The notes beneath the pieces are model-generated. The model had not been told where the DNA came from and ran no database searches. It saw only the letters and a program-made list of their open reading frames with translations. A program made the translations under genes and the position numbers. Shown piece by piece: positions 1 through 6,892 of a DNA stretch of 11,480 bases. This DNA comes from an uncultured Prevotellaceae bacterium (GTDB lineage: Bacteria > Bacteroidota > Bacteroidia > Bacteroidales > Bacteroidaceae): the NCBI GenBank assembly GCA_945827465.1, contig CALZOH010000101.1, forward strand, positions 1 to 11,480, read 5' to 3'. Position 1 is the first letter of the stretch. Each line of letters begins with the position of its first letter.

Positions 1-65
1 TCTTGCCTCACTTGAGTGCCGAGTGACACAAGAGTAAAAGTATTCTTGCCTTACTTGAGTGCCGA
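1..65. repeat. Two direct copies of a 22-nt sequence upstream of the DUF6261-like gene
   Basis: Positions 1-22 and 44-65 are the same 22-nt sequence with one C/T difference (position 9 versus 52), giving a period of 43 bp. The first copy can also fold: TCTTG (1-5) pairs with CAAGA (29-33) and TCACT (8-12) with AGTGA (22-26), around a 9-nt loop. The second copy lacks the right-hand arms. The window starts at the first base of the repeat, so the array may extend upstream. It could be part of the gene's leader, a regulator-binding pair or the end of an upstream element; the sequence does not decide. I found no clear TAnnTTTG promoter box between here and the start codon at 142. Confidence 0.55.
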
Positions 66-141
66 TAATAATTGTCTTTTCATTCACTCTGTTTAACTAA
101 GAATGATTATATTCGCGGAATAATTCATAAACTTAAGAACT

Positions 142-906
142 ATGACCAATCTAAATTACACATTCTTTAAGAAGTTGGACAATGCGGGTCATGTTGACTC
201 CGTCCACAAAGTGTTAACATTATCGCTGAATGCAGCCGAAGACATCGAAGGCGAAATGTTTAAGAATGCGCTTGCCATCCTGAAGGACAAATTCATGAAG
301 GAGCAAGAAGTGTACAAAACGATGACGAAGGACTGGAACGTTGAAGACCTTGCTGAGGCCGACCACAGGCAAGACCAGCTGCTCACTACGATTCGCGCCA
401 TGCTGAGAGCACAAACGTCCTTGCCCAAAGACCATCCCAACCAGGAGAAGGCCACACAACTCCTGAAGTGGTTTGAGGTGTTCGACCTAAAGTTTAACGA
501 GGCCTACGGCAAGGAAACGGCCAAAGCTCGCAACATCTACGAGGAACTCATCAAAGACTTGGATGCCCTGAAGGCATTGGGCGTAAAAGACTACGTGGAC
601 GCAGCCCTGCTGCAGACCTCCGAAGTCGACCGCCTCTTGGTAGGACGTTTAGAGACCAAAGGCGTCAAGGTAACAGGCGAAATGAAGGCCGCCCGCGAAG
701 AAGTTGACGAAGCCGTCAAGAACTATTACGACGTACTCAACTCCATGCAGGTGCTCCTGCCCTCCGAAGCCCTGACCACCTTAGCCCTGAAGTGCAAGGA
801 AGTAGAGACCCACGCCAAACTCTATTACCTCAACTCAGGCAGCAAGGAAGAAGAAGAGCCCACCGAGCCCGAAGCACCCACGCCCGACAACACGCCCGCC
901 GAGTAA
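142..906 (+). CDS. DUF6261-like helical protein of unknown function
   Basis: The 254-residue protein has no signal peptide and no membrane segment, so it is probably cytoplasmic. The composition (rich in K, E, L and A with few G or P until the tail) predicts an almost entirely alpha-helical fold, with heptad-like stretches around residues 30-60 and 120-200. It ends in an acidic, proline-rich, probably disordered tail of about 22 residues (EEEEPTEPEAPTPDNTPAE). The N-terminal pattern of Asn/Tyr/Phe residues followed by a long helical body resembles the Bacteroidetes family DUF6261, recognised by overall character rather than by a catalytic motif; the length fits. No biochemical role is known to me. 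The ATG at 142 follows an A-rich leader without a Shine-Dalgarno site, normal for this phylum. The gene stands alone: a terminator follows at 939-974. Confidence 0.72.
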   Translation: MTNLNYTFFKKLDNAGHVDSVHKVLTLSLNAAEDIEGEMFKNALAILKDKFMKEQEVYKTMTKDWNVEDLAEADHRQDQLLTTIRAMLRAQTSLPKDHPNQEKATQLLKWFEVFDLKFNEAYGKETAKARNIYEELIKDLDALKALGVKDYVDAALLQTSEVDRLLVGRLETKGVKVTGEMKAAREEVDEAVKNYYDVLNSMQVLLPSEALTTLALKCKEVETHAKLYYLNSGSKEEEEPTEPEAPTPDNTPAE

Positions 907-938
907 GTCCGACGCATCGCAGATGCACCCATCCGTCA

Positions 939-974
939 ACCGCCATCCCCGTCCCCAACGAGGGTGGCGGTTTT
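939..974 (+). terminator. Rho-independent terminator of the DUF6261-like gene
   Basis: ACCGCCA plus CCC (939-945 and 947-949, with T946 bulged) pairs with GGG plus TGGCGGT (962-971). This gives a 10-bp GC-rich stem with a 12-nt loop, ending in TTTT at 971-974. It lies 32 bp after the stop codon on the coding strand. Confidence 0.82.
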
Positions 975-979
975 CGTTG

Positions 980-999
980 TACGCCCCTACACCTGTTCG
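980..999 (-). repeat. Truncated REP-type palindrome, inverse orientation
   Basis: The 20 bases here match the corresponding part of the REP copies at the far end of the window. On the minus strand they read CGAACAGGTGTA, then GGGGCGTA. This keeps the GTAG tetranucleotide (complement at 987-990) and the first half of the hairpin (complement at 980-986), with the upstream flank of copy C at 11236-11251. The other arm and the loop are missing, so the sequence can no longer form the REP hairpin. It begins 6 bp past the terminator's T-run. Similarity to the flank of copy E probably continues weakly to about 1015. Confidence 0.75.
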
Positions 1000-1009
1000 C
1001 TTAATACAT

Positions 1010-1216
1010 GGGTATAACGTCCCTGATGTGAGTGAACAGGGATGGACATCGGTTTATCAAAGTGAAGCATTGCCCGAAACCCATCTGAACAGTTTCATGG
1101 GTTACGGCATCATAGAATTCTCTTTACCGAGCGCACTGACCACCCGGAAATTCCGCATCAACATCCAACAATCCAATGGTCATCCAAGCATTTATTCCAT
1201 ACGCTTACGGCCATAG
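1010..1216 (+). pseudogene. Remnant resembling the C-terminal end of an F5/8-type C (discoidin) domain
   Basis: From about 1010 to the TAG at 1214-1216 the frame encodes about 68 residues with a protein-like pattern. A GWTSVYQSE segment is followed by GIIEFSLP and ends with RKFRINIQQSNG then HPSIYSIRL. This resembles the last strands of F5/8-type C (galactose-binding-like) domains on secreted fucosidases and other glycoside hydrolases, which often end in a pattern like RYVRL...SNG.PSIYEFEVY. Only about half a domain is present. It has no start codon of its own with a plausible leader, no catalytic domain and no signal peptide. I infer the 3' remnant of a deleted carbohydrate-active gene. The alternative is a chance open frame. 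The match was made by eye. Confidence 0.45.
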
Positions 1217-1264
1217 GAAGAAAAGATTTAGACGTCAGAGCATCAAAATCGAAAAAGATTTCTT

Positions 1265-1272
1265 TAAATTTG
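1265..1272 (+). promoter_or_regulatory. Bacteroidetes -7 promoter box for the kinase gene
   Basis: TAAATTTG matches the phylum's TAnnTTTG consensus exactly. It lies 70 bp before the ATG at 1343, which predicts transcription starting near 1278-1282. I see no good TTTG -33 box at the expected distance, so the call rests on the -7 element alone. Confidence 0.55.
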
Positions 1273-1279
1273 CAAGCAC

Positions 1280-1301
1280 TTCGGGTTAGAAACTGCCCGA
1301 A
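1280..1301 (+). other. Small hairpin at the predicted 5' end of the kinase mRNA
   Basis: TTCGGG (1280-1285) pairs with CCCGAA (1296-1301) around a 10-nt loop. It would sit at the extreme 5' end of the message, followed by an A-rich leader of about 40 nt before the ATG. A 5'-terminal hairpin may protect the mRNA; a regulatory role is speculative. Confidence 0.35.
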
Positions 1302-1342
1302 ACACACAAAGCCAATAAGAACACACAAACAAAACAAATAAC

Positions 1343-2437
1343 ATGGATCAAAATCAATTGCAATTCATCGTGTCGCAATTCGACATCAAAGGCACGGTGA
1401 CCGAAGTAAAACCCCTTGGCAACGGTCTGATCAACGATACATTTAAGGTGACCACAGCCGAAAGCGACTGCCCCGACTACGTATTGCAGCGCATCAACAA
1501 CGCCATCTTCACCGACGTGGCCATGCTCATGAGAAACATTACCACCGTCACGACGCACATCAAGCTCAAACTCATGGAAAACGGCGAAACCGACATCGAG
1601 CGCAAGGTGCTCAACTTCCGCTTGACCAAGGAAACAGGCAAACCTTACTTCAAGACAACAGAAGAAACCTACTGGCGCATCATGGACTTCATCCCCGGTG
1701 CCATCACCAAGAGCGAAGTAAACCCCGAATCGAGCCACGACGTAGGTATTGCCTTCGGTAACTTCCAGGCCATGCTGGCCGACCTGCCGTTTGAACTGGG
1801 CGAAACCATTCCGAACTTCCACAACATGGAATTCCGCCTGAGTCAGTTGCGCGACGCAGTAAAGGCCGACCGCGTAGGACGAGTAGCAGAAGTGAAATAC
1901 CTGATTGATGCCATCGAGCGCGATGCCGAAGAAATGTGCAAGGGCGAGCAGCTCTATCGTCAAGGTATCCTGCCCAAACGCATCTGTCACTGCGACACCA
2001 AGGTCGACAACCTGATGTTTGAACCCGACGGCAGCGTATTGTGCGTCATCGACCTTGACACCGTCATGCCCAACTTCGTATTCAGCGACATCGGCGACTT
2101 CTTGCGCTCGGCTGCCAATACCGGACGTGAAGACGATGAGAACCTTGACAACGTCAACTTCAACTTTGAAATCTTCGCAGCATTCGTTGACGGCTATCTT
2201 GAGAGCACTCGCTCCTTCCTCTTGCCCGTAGAGCGTGAGAACATTCCGTATGCAGCCAAGCTGTTCCCCTACATGCAAGCCGTTCGATTCCTTGCCGACT
2301 ACTTGGATGGAGACCGCTACTACAAGATTCAGTACCCCACCCACAACCTGGTACGCACCAAGGCACAGTTTAAACTGTACGAAAGCGTAAAGGCCAATGA
2401 AGCCAAAATGGCAGAGTTCATTGCAAAACAACAATAA
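1343..2437 (+). CDS. APH-fold sugar kinase, N-acetylhexosamine 1-kinase-like
   Basis: The 364-residue cytoplasmic protein belongs to the aminoglycoside phosphotransferase/choline kinase fold, whose members transfer the ATP gamma-phosphate to small hydroxyl substrates. The glycine-containing nucleotide loop is near residues 26-34 (PLGNGLIND). The Brenner motif HCDTKVDN spans 216-223, with predicted catalytic base D218 and metal ligand N223. The second metal motif is DLD at 237-239, followed by MPNFVFSDIGDFLR. Length and motifs resemble NahK, which makes N-acetylhexosamine 1-phosphate in the bifidobacterial lacto-N-biose/galacto-N-biose pathway, but the true substrate is not shown. No sugar phosphorylase or transporter lies beside it. 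It is monocistronic, with its own -7 box at 1265 and a strong terminator at 2456. Drug resistance is unlikely given the family resemblance. The ATG at 1343 follows an A-rich leader. Confidence 0.85.
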   Translation: MDQNQLQFIVSQFDIKGTVTEVKPLGNGLINDTFKVTTAESDCPDYVLQRINNAIFTDVAMLMRNITTVTTHIKLKLMENGETDIERKVLNFRLTKETGKPYFKTTEETYWRIMDFIPGAITKSEVNPESSHDVGIAFGNFQAMLADLPFELGETIPNFHNMEFRLSQLRDAVKADRVGRVAEVKYLIDAIERDAEEMCKGEQLYRQGILPKRICHCDTKVDNLMFEPDGSVLCVIDLDTVMPNFVFSDIGDFLRSAANTGREDDENLDNVNFNFEIFAAFVDGYLESTRSFLLPVERENIPYAAKLFPYMQAVRFLADYLDGDRYYKIQYPTHNLVRTKAQFKLYESVKANEAKMAEFIAKQQ

Positions 2438-2455
2438 GACACTGCCAACCCTCTC

Positions 2456-2491
2456 AAAACATCCGGAAACATGCCCGTTTCCGGATGTTTT
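2456..2491 (+). terminator. Strong rho-independent terminator after the kinase gene
   Basis: A perfect 15-bp inverted repeat (2456-2470 with 2477-2491) has a 6-nt loop, ATGCCC. The stem core is CATCCGGAAAC. The arms end in AAAA and TTTT, so it has a U-tract on the + strand and could also act bidirectionally. It starts 18 bp after the stop codon. Confidence 0.9.
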
Positions 2492-2538
2492 CTACCTAAA
2501 AATGCAATAGGAAACACTGCTGAATTGGATTAAAAGAG

Positions 2539-2546
2539 TAACTTTG
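2539..2546 (+). promoter_or_regulatory. -7 promoter box for the purB operon
   Basis: TAACTTTG is an exact TAnnTTTG match, 20 bp before the purB ATG. The predicted start near 2553 gives a leader of only about 14 nt. The same 8-mer, followed by GCA, occurs before glyS. A convincing -33 TTTG is not visible. Confidence 0.65.
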
Positions 2547-2566
2547 CACAACTTTATCATATACCC

Positions 2567-3913
2567 ATGAATTTAAACGTACTAACAGCCGTCTCTCCTA
2601 TCGATGGACGCTATCGTAGCAAAGCAGATTGCCTTGCCCCCTACTTCTCAGAATTTGCGCTTATTAAACATCGCGTAAGAGTTGAAATTGAATACTTCAT
2701 CATGCTTTGTCAACTTCCGCTCCCACAGTTAGCAAGCTTCGACCAAAAACTCTTCCCACGCCTGCGTCAGATCTACGAGACACTGACCGAAAACGAAGCT
2801 CAACGAGTGAAGGATATTGAAAAGGTCACCAACCACGATGTGAAAGCCATAGAATATTTCATCAAAGAAGAATTTGACAAGATTGGCGGACTTGAAGCCT
2901 ACAAAGAGTTTATTCACTTCGGACTTACCTCACAAGACATTAACAACACTTCATTCCCCCTGATGCTCAAAGAAGCACTTCAGGATGTAGTGTATCCCGC
3001 CCTTCAAGAACTGATCGACCAGCTTAACCAATATTCTGAGGAATGGAAAGACGTTCCCATGCTGGCGCATACCCACGGACAACCCGCCTCTCCCACCCGC
3101 TTGGGCAAAGAGATTCGCGTATTTGCCTACCGTTTAGAAGAGCAGTTCGAGAGCTTGAAGACCCTGCCCATGCCTGCAAAATTCGGTGGAGCAACCGGTA
3201 ACCTCAATGCACATCACGTAGCTTATCCCGAATACAACTGGACCGATATCTGCAACCGCTTTGTGAGCGAAGGCTTAGGACTGAAGCGCGAGCAATACAC
3301 CACCCAGATCTCCAACTACGATGGAATGGGTGCCATCTTTGATGCCCTCAAACGCATCAATACCATCATCATTGACCTGGACCGCGACTTCTGGCAATAC
3401 ATCTCGATGAATTACTTCAAGCAGAAGATCAAGGCAGGTGAAGTTGGTTCAAGCGCCATGCCGCACAAAGTCAACCCCATCGACTTTGAAAACTCAGAAG
3501 GCAATATGGGCATCGCCAATGCCATCTTGATGTTCTTGTCGGCTAAATTGCCCATCTCTCGTTTGCAACGCGATTTGACCGACTCAACCGTACTGCGCAA
3601 CATCGGTGTACCCATCGGTCACATGATGATAGCTATTGCCAGTACGCTCAAAGGTTTGCGCAAACTGCTGCTGCATCAGGAAAGCATCAATGCCGACCTG
3701 GACAATTGCTGGCCCGTCGTAGCCGAAGCCATCCAAACCATTCTGCGCCGCGAAGCTTATCCTCATCCCTATGAAGCGCTGAAAGCCTTGACTCGAACCA
3801 ATTCACAAATTACCCGTGAAACCATCAGCGAGTTTATCGACCAACTGAACGTCAGCGACGAAGTAAAGAATGAGTTGAAACAAATCACCCCGCACACCTA
3901 CCTGGGACTATAA
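2567..3913 (+). CDS. purB: Adenylosuccinate lyase
   Basis: PurB catalyses two beta-eliminations of fumarate in purine synthesis: SAICAR to AICAR and adenylosuccinate to AMP. The 448 residues match the E. coli-type family in length. The N-terminus carries the SPIDGRY signature (residues 10-16), TSQDINNTS is the conserved substrate-binding turn, and HTHGQPASPT holds H168 and H170, the latter corresponding to the general acid histidine. The fumarase/aspartase superfamily signature GSSAMPHKVNPIDFENSEGN starts at residue 294 and contains the flexible-loop catalytic serines S295-S296. All key residues are present. It is the first gene of a likely operon with the downstream pseudouridine synthase (68-bp gap) and asnS. 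The ATG at 2567 sits just behind the -7 box and gives the expected N-terminus. Confidence 0.97.
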   Translation: MNLNVLTAVSPIDGRYRSKADCLAPYFSEFALIKHRVRVEIEYFIMLCQLPLPQLASFDQKLFPRLRQIYETLTENEAQRVKDIEKVTNHDVKAIEYFIKEEFDKIGGLEAYKEFIHFGLTSQDINNTSFPLMLKEALQDVVYPALQELIDQLNQYSEEWKDVPMLAHTHGQPASPTRLGKEIRVFAYRLEEQFESLKTLPMPAKFGGATGNLNAHHVAYPEYNWTDICNRFVSEGLGLKREQYTTQISNYDGMGAIFDALKRINTIIIDLDRDFWQYISMNYFKQKIKAGEVGSSAMPHKVNPIDFENSEGNMGIANAILMFLSAKLPISRLQRDLTDSTVLRNIGVPIGHMMIAIASTLKGLRKLLLHQESINADLDNCWPVVAEAIQTILRREAYPHPYEALKALTRTNSQITRETISEFIDQLNVSDEVKNELKQITPHTYLGL

Positions 3914-3981
3914 CATTTATATTTATACAATAAACAGAATTATTTATCAGCCGTGAGGCTTAACATCAAGTTAGTATTATT

Positions 3982-5241
3982 ATGAACGAAGAGTATTTTG
4001 ATCAGCCGCAAAAGTCGGCCAACGATTCCAAGGAATCCAATCCGTCCAATTCAACATTGGGTGGAAGACCTGCAACCGGACGTCCCCGCATCCGCAGGCA
4101 TATCATGAAAGCCGAGAAAGTAACACCTAACTACAATTACAATCCAGCTCAGAAAAGAACTAACAGTTATCAACCACGTGAACGCTACAATCAGCAGAGT
4201 TACAACAATCGCAACAACAACCAAGACGTGATGTATTCACCCCGCGAACGCTACAATCAGCGCGAAGAAGGTGGTTACCATCGCAACGCTTATCAGCCCC
4301 ATTCCACCCAACCATCTACAGAGAGATTCAATCGAGTAGATGCCAGCTACAAGGAAAGTTATTCTCGCCCTGCAGAAGGTGGATATAACAACAACTACCA
4401 ACGCACTCCGAGTGGACCGCGCCAGCAGCAGCCCAAACCGAAGATGAAACCCAAAAAGACCATCAAGCCCAAATATTCGCAGAAGAAGATTTTGCGCTAT
4501 AAAGAGCAAGTGAATGACCCGACACAACCGTTGCGCCTCAACAAGTTCATGGCGAATGCGGGTATTTGCTCTCGCCGCGATGCCGACAAATACATCGAAG
4601 CAGGTCTGGTGACCGTCAACGGAGTTGTAGTCACTGAACTCGGAACCAAGATTCAGCGTACTGACGACGTCAGATTCCATGGAGAACCAGTAAGACTGGA
4701 AGACAAGATCTACATCCTGCTCAACAAACCGAAGGACTATGTAACGACCAGCGACGATCCTCTCAATCGTAAGACGGTGATGGACCTCGTTAAGAACGCA
4801 TGCCCTGAACGCATCTATCCCATCGGACGTCTCGACCGCAATACCACGGGTGTACTGCTACTCACCAACGATGGTGACATGGCCTCGAAACTCATGCACC
4901 CGAAATATCTGAAGAAGAAAATCTATCATGTTTTCCTCAACAAGAACGTAAGCATTGAAGACATGCAGAAGATCATCAGCGGTATTGAGCTTGAAGACGG
5001 AGTCATTAAGGCCGATGCAATCGACTATGCCAGCGATACAGACAAGAAACAAGTGGGTATAGAGATTCATAGCGGTAAGAACCGCATTGTACGCCGCATA
5101 TTCGAGTCTCTCGGATATCATGTCATGAAGCTTGACCGCGTGTACTTTGCTGGATTAACCAAGAAAAATCTGCGCCGCGGAGACTGGCGATTCCTCACCG
5201 AAGATGAAGTACGCATCCTCCGTATGGGCGCTTACGAATAA
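3982..5241 (+). CDS. RsuA/RluB-family rRNA pseudouridine synthase with long disordered N-terminus
   Basis: This 419-residue enzyme should isomerise a uridine in rRNA to pseudouridine. Residues 1 to about 165 are low complexity, rich in N, Q, Y, R and P, with PRERYNQ occurring twice (65-71 and 87-93) and a basic stretch KPKMKPKKTIKPKYSQKK near 152-169. An S4 RNA-binding domain follows from residue 184 (LRLNKFMANAGICSRRDADKY). The catalytic domain has the GRLDRNTTG motif with nucleophile D285, then LLLTNDGD and the C-terminal segment GKNRIVRRIFESLGYHV typical of the RluB/RluE/RluF/RsuA branch. The body is RluB-like (23S rRNA), but RsuA and RluF specificities share these motifs, so no symbol is given. 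E. coli relatives lack such an N-terminal extension; similar tails occur on Bacteroidetes orthologues and probably bind RNA nonspecifically. asnS follows after only 14 bp. Confidence 0.93.
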   Translation: MNEEYFDQPQKSANDSKESNPSNSTLGGRPATGRPRIRRHIMKAEKVTPNYNYNPAQKRTNSYQPRERYNQQSYNNRNNNQDVMYSPRERYNQREEGGYHRNAYQPHSTQPSTERFNRVDASYKESYSRPAEGGYNNNYQRTPSGPRQQQPKPKMKPKKTIKPKYSQKKILRYKEQVNDPTQPLRLNKFMANAGICSRRDADKYIEAGLVTVNGVVVTELGTKIQRTDDVRFHGEPVRLEDKIYILLNKPKDYVTTSDDPLNRKTVMDLVKNACPERIYPIGRLDRNTTGVLLLTNDGDMASKLMHPKYLKKKIYHVFLNKNVSIEDMQKIISGIELEDGVIKADAIDYASDTDKKQVGIEIHSGKNRIVRRIFESLGYHVMKLDRVYFAGLTKKNLRRGDWRFLTEDEVRILRMGAYE

Positions 5242-5255
5242 TCATCAAGACTACA

Positions 5256-6659
5256 ATGGAAACAATTAAGAGAACAAAAGTAATTGACATCCTTCAATCG
5301 GAGGCCTACGACACCATCGTCAATGTGAAAGGCTGGGTACGCACCCACCGCGATAGTAAAGCGGTACATTTCATTGCCATCAACGACGGTTCAACGATTA
5401 AGAACGTTCAAGTAGTGGCCGACACGGATCGTTTCAACGCCGACCTTTTCAAGCAAATCACCACCGGAGCCTGTCTCAGCGTAAACGGAAAGCTCACCAA
5501 GAGCCCGGGAGCCGGACAAGCCAGCGAAATACAGGCTACAGAGATTGAAGTACTGGGTACCTGTCCGTCTGACTACCCGATGCAAAAGAAAGGTCAGACC
5601 TTTGAATACATGCGTCAGCATGCCCACCTGCGCTTGCGCACCAATACCTTCGGTGCTGTCTTCCGCATTCGTCACAATATGGCCATTGCCATCCACAAGT
5701 ACTTCCACGAACACGGATTCTTTTACTTCCATACCCCTATCATTACAGCCAGCGACTGCGAAGGAGCAGGCGAGATGTTCCAGGTAACAACGAAGAATCT
5801 ATACGATTTGAAGAAGGACGAGAATGGTAAGATAGACTACTCCGACGATTTCTTTGGAAAGATGACGTCACTCACCGTTAGCGGACAGTTGGAAGGTGAA
5901 CTTGCTGCCACAGCATTAGGATCTATCTACAGCTTCGGACCGACGTTCCGTGCCGAAAACTCCAATACACCGCGCCATTTGGCAGAGTTTTGGATGATCG
6001 AACCAGAGGTGGCTTTCATTGATTTGAACGGTCTCATGGATCTGGAAGAGGACTTCATCAAGTATTGCATCCGATGGGCACTCGATAACTGCAAAGACGA
6101 CCTTGAATTCCTCAATAAGATGATTGATAAATCACTCTTGGAAAGATTGAATTCAGTCGTTGCTGAGGACTTTGTACGTCTGCCTTACACCGAAGGAATC
6201 CGTATTCTCGAAGAAGCTGTCAACAACGGACACAAATTTGAGTTCCCTGTAAGTTGGGGAATGGATCTGGCAAGTGAGCACGAGCGTTACCTCGTAGAGC
6301 ATCACTTCAAGAAGCCCGTCATCATGACTGACTATCCTAAAGAGATCAAGGCGTTCTACATGAAACTGAACGAAGACGGCAAAACAGTACAGGGTACCGA
6401 CGTGCTTTTCCCCCAGATTGGCGAAATTATTGGAGGAAGTGTTCGTGAAGAAGACTATAACAAGTTGCAAGAACAGATCGAAGTACGCGATATACCCATG
6501 AAGGACATGTGGTGGTATCTTGATACACGCAAGTTCGGAAGTTGCCCGCACGGAGGTTTCGGTCTTGGCTTTGAGCGCTTGATTCTCTTCGTGACCGGTA
6601 TGCAGAACATTCGTGACGTAATACCCTTCCCACGTACACCCAAGACAGCCGAATTCTAA
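5256..6659 (+). CDS. asnS: Asparaginyl-tRNA synthetase
   Basis: AsnRS charges tRNA-Asn with asparagine at the cost of ATP in the cytoplasm. The 467-residue length is normal for a bacterial class IIb enzyme. Residues about 18-110 form the OB-fold anticodon-binding domain (VNVKGWVRTHRDSKAVHFIAINDG at its start). The class II core has the motif 1 region around FHTPIITASDCEGAGEMFQV, motif 2 with FRAEN at 231-235 (ATP-binding R232), and motif 3 with GLGFERL at 436-442 (R441) followed by RDVIPFPRTP. SDCEGAGEMF fits AsnRS rather than AspRS, and no GatCAB-type partner is seen. It is the last gene of the purB operon; a hairpin terminator lies 25 bp downstream. The start at 5256 gives the METIKRTKVIDIL N-terminus common in Bacteroidales. 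Confidence 0.97.
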   Translation: METIKRTKVIDILQSEAYDTIVNVKGWVRTHRDSKAVHFIAINDGSTIKNVQVVADTDRFNADLFKQITTGACLSVNGKLTKSPGAGQASEIQATEIEVLGTCPSDYPMQKKGQTFEYMRQHAHLRLRTNTFGAVFRIRHNMAIAIHKYFHEHGFFYFHTPIITASDCEGAGEMFQVTTKNLYDLKKDENGKIDYSDDFFGKMTSLTVSGQLEGELAATALGSIYSFGPTFRAENSNTPRHLAEFWMIEPEVAFIDLNGLMDLEEDFIKYCIRWALDNCKDDLEFLNKMIDKSLLERLNSVVAEDFVRLPYTEGIRILEEAVNNGHKFEFPVSWGMDLASEHERYLVEHHFKKPVIMTDYPKEIKAFYMKLNEDGKTVQGTDVLFPQIGEIIGGSVREEDYNKLQEQIEVRDIPMKDMWWYLDTRKFGSCPHGGFGLGFERLILFVTGMQNIRDVIPFPRTPKTAEF

Positions 6660-6684
6660 CATTTGGCCTTGTCTTCACCTTAAC

Positions 6685-6727
6685 AAGCCGCATGATTGCC
6701 TCGAAAGGAGGCTGTCATGCGGCTTTT
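6685..6727 (+). terminator. Rho-independent terminator of the purB-asnS operon
   Basis: AAGCCGCATGA (6685-6695) pairs perfectly with TCATGCGGCTT (6715-6725). A second inner stem, GCCTC (6698-6702) with GAGGC (6708-6712), lies beyond a 2x2 mismatch. The hairpin ends in TTTT at 6724-6727. It separates asnS from the glyS transcription unit. Confidence 0.9.
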
Positions 6728-6851
6728 GATTAGGTCAAATGGACTGCTACGGCCCTGCATTGCCCAACAACCCACCTCGACGCCCTCCATTAGAAGGCGC
6801 TGTGTGTACAGAAAAGTACTGAACAGAGTAGCGCATCTCCTCAAAATGAAG

Positions 6852-6859
6852 TAACTTTG
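6852..6859 (+). promoter_or_regulatory. -7 promoter box for the glyS-cdaA operon
   Basis: TAACTTTG is an exact TAnnTTTG match, 33 bp before the glyS ATG at 6893. The predicted start near 6866 gives a leader of about 27 nt. A TTG codon at 6857 that would extend the glyS frame lies inside this box, so it would not be transcribed from this promoter. Confidence 0.65.
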
Positions 6860-6892
6860 CAGCAAAATATATCAATTATAGCAGAATATCAA

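Larger units (their letters stand above)
907..1342. other. Intergenic stretch between the DUF6261-like gene and the kinase gene
   Basis: These 436 bases hold no intact gene that I would defend. In order they contain a rho-independent terminator (939-974), a truncated REP palindrome in inverse orientation (980-999), a gene remnant resembling the end of a discoidin domain (about 1010-1216), a -7 promoter box (1265-1272), a small hairpin at the predicted transcription start (1280-1301) and an A-rich leader. The open frame running from 923 to 1216 crosses the terminator and the REP fragment, so its first 29 or so codons are unlikely to be real coding sequence. Confidence 0.7.

Noticed and set aside
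923..1009. The first 29 or so codons of the open frame ending at 1216
   Set aside because: They run through a terminator hairpin and the truncated REP sequence, and the residues are unlike any protein segment. Only the part after about 1010 looks protein-derived.
1286..2434. A 382-codon open frame on the minus strand spanning almost the whole kinase gene
   Set aside because: It is the mirror of a well-supported APH-fold gene with all motifs on the + strand. Its translation is rich in Val, Phe and Cys, with no recognisable domain, and has no promoter or leader. Codon bias of the real gene explains it.
3949..3960. AGCC-GTGA-GGCT hairpin before the pseudouridine synthase gene
   Set aside because: A 4-bp stem with no T-run is too weak to call a terminator or attenuator. 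purB and the synthase are treated as co-transcribed.
6728..6851. The gap between the asnS terminator and the glyS promoter as a site for an RNA gene or small ORF
   Set aside because: I see no tRNA cloverleaf, convincing riboswitch-like fold or coding pattern. Short inverted repeats such as CGCC/GGCG near 6781-6799 are too weak to support.
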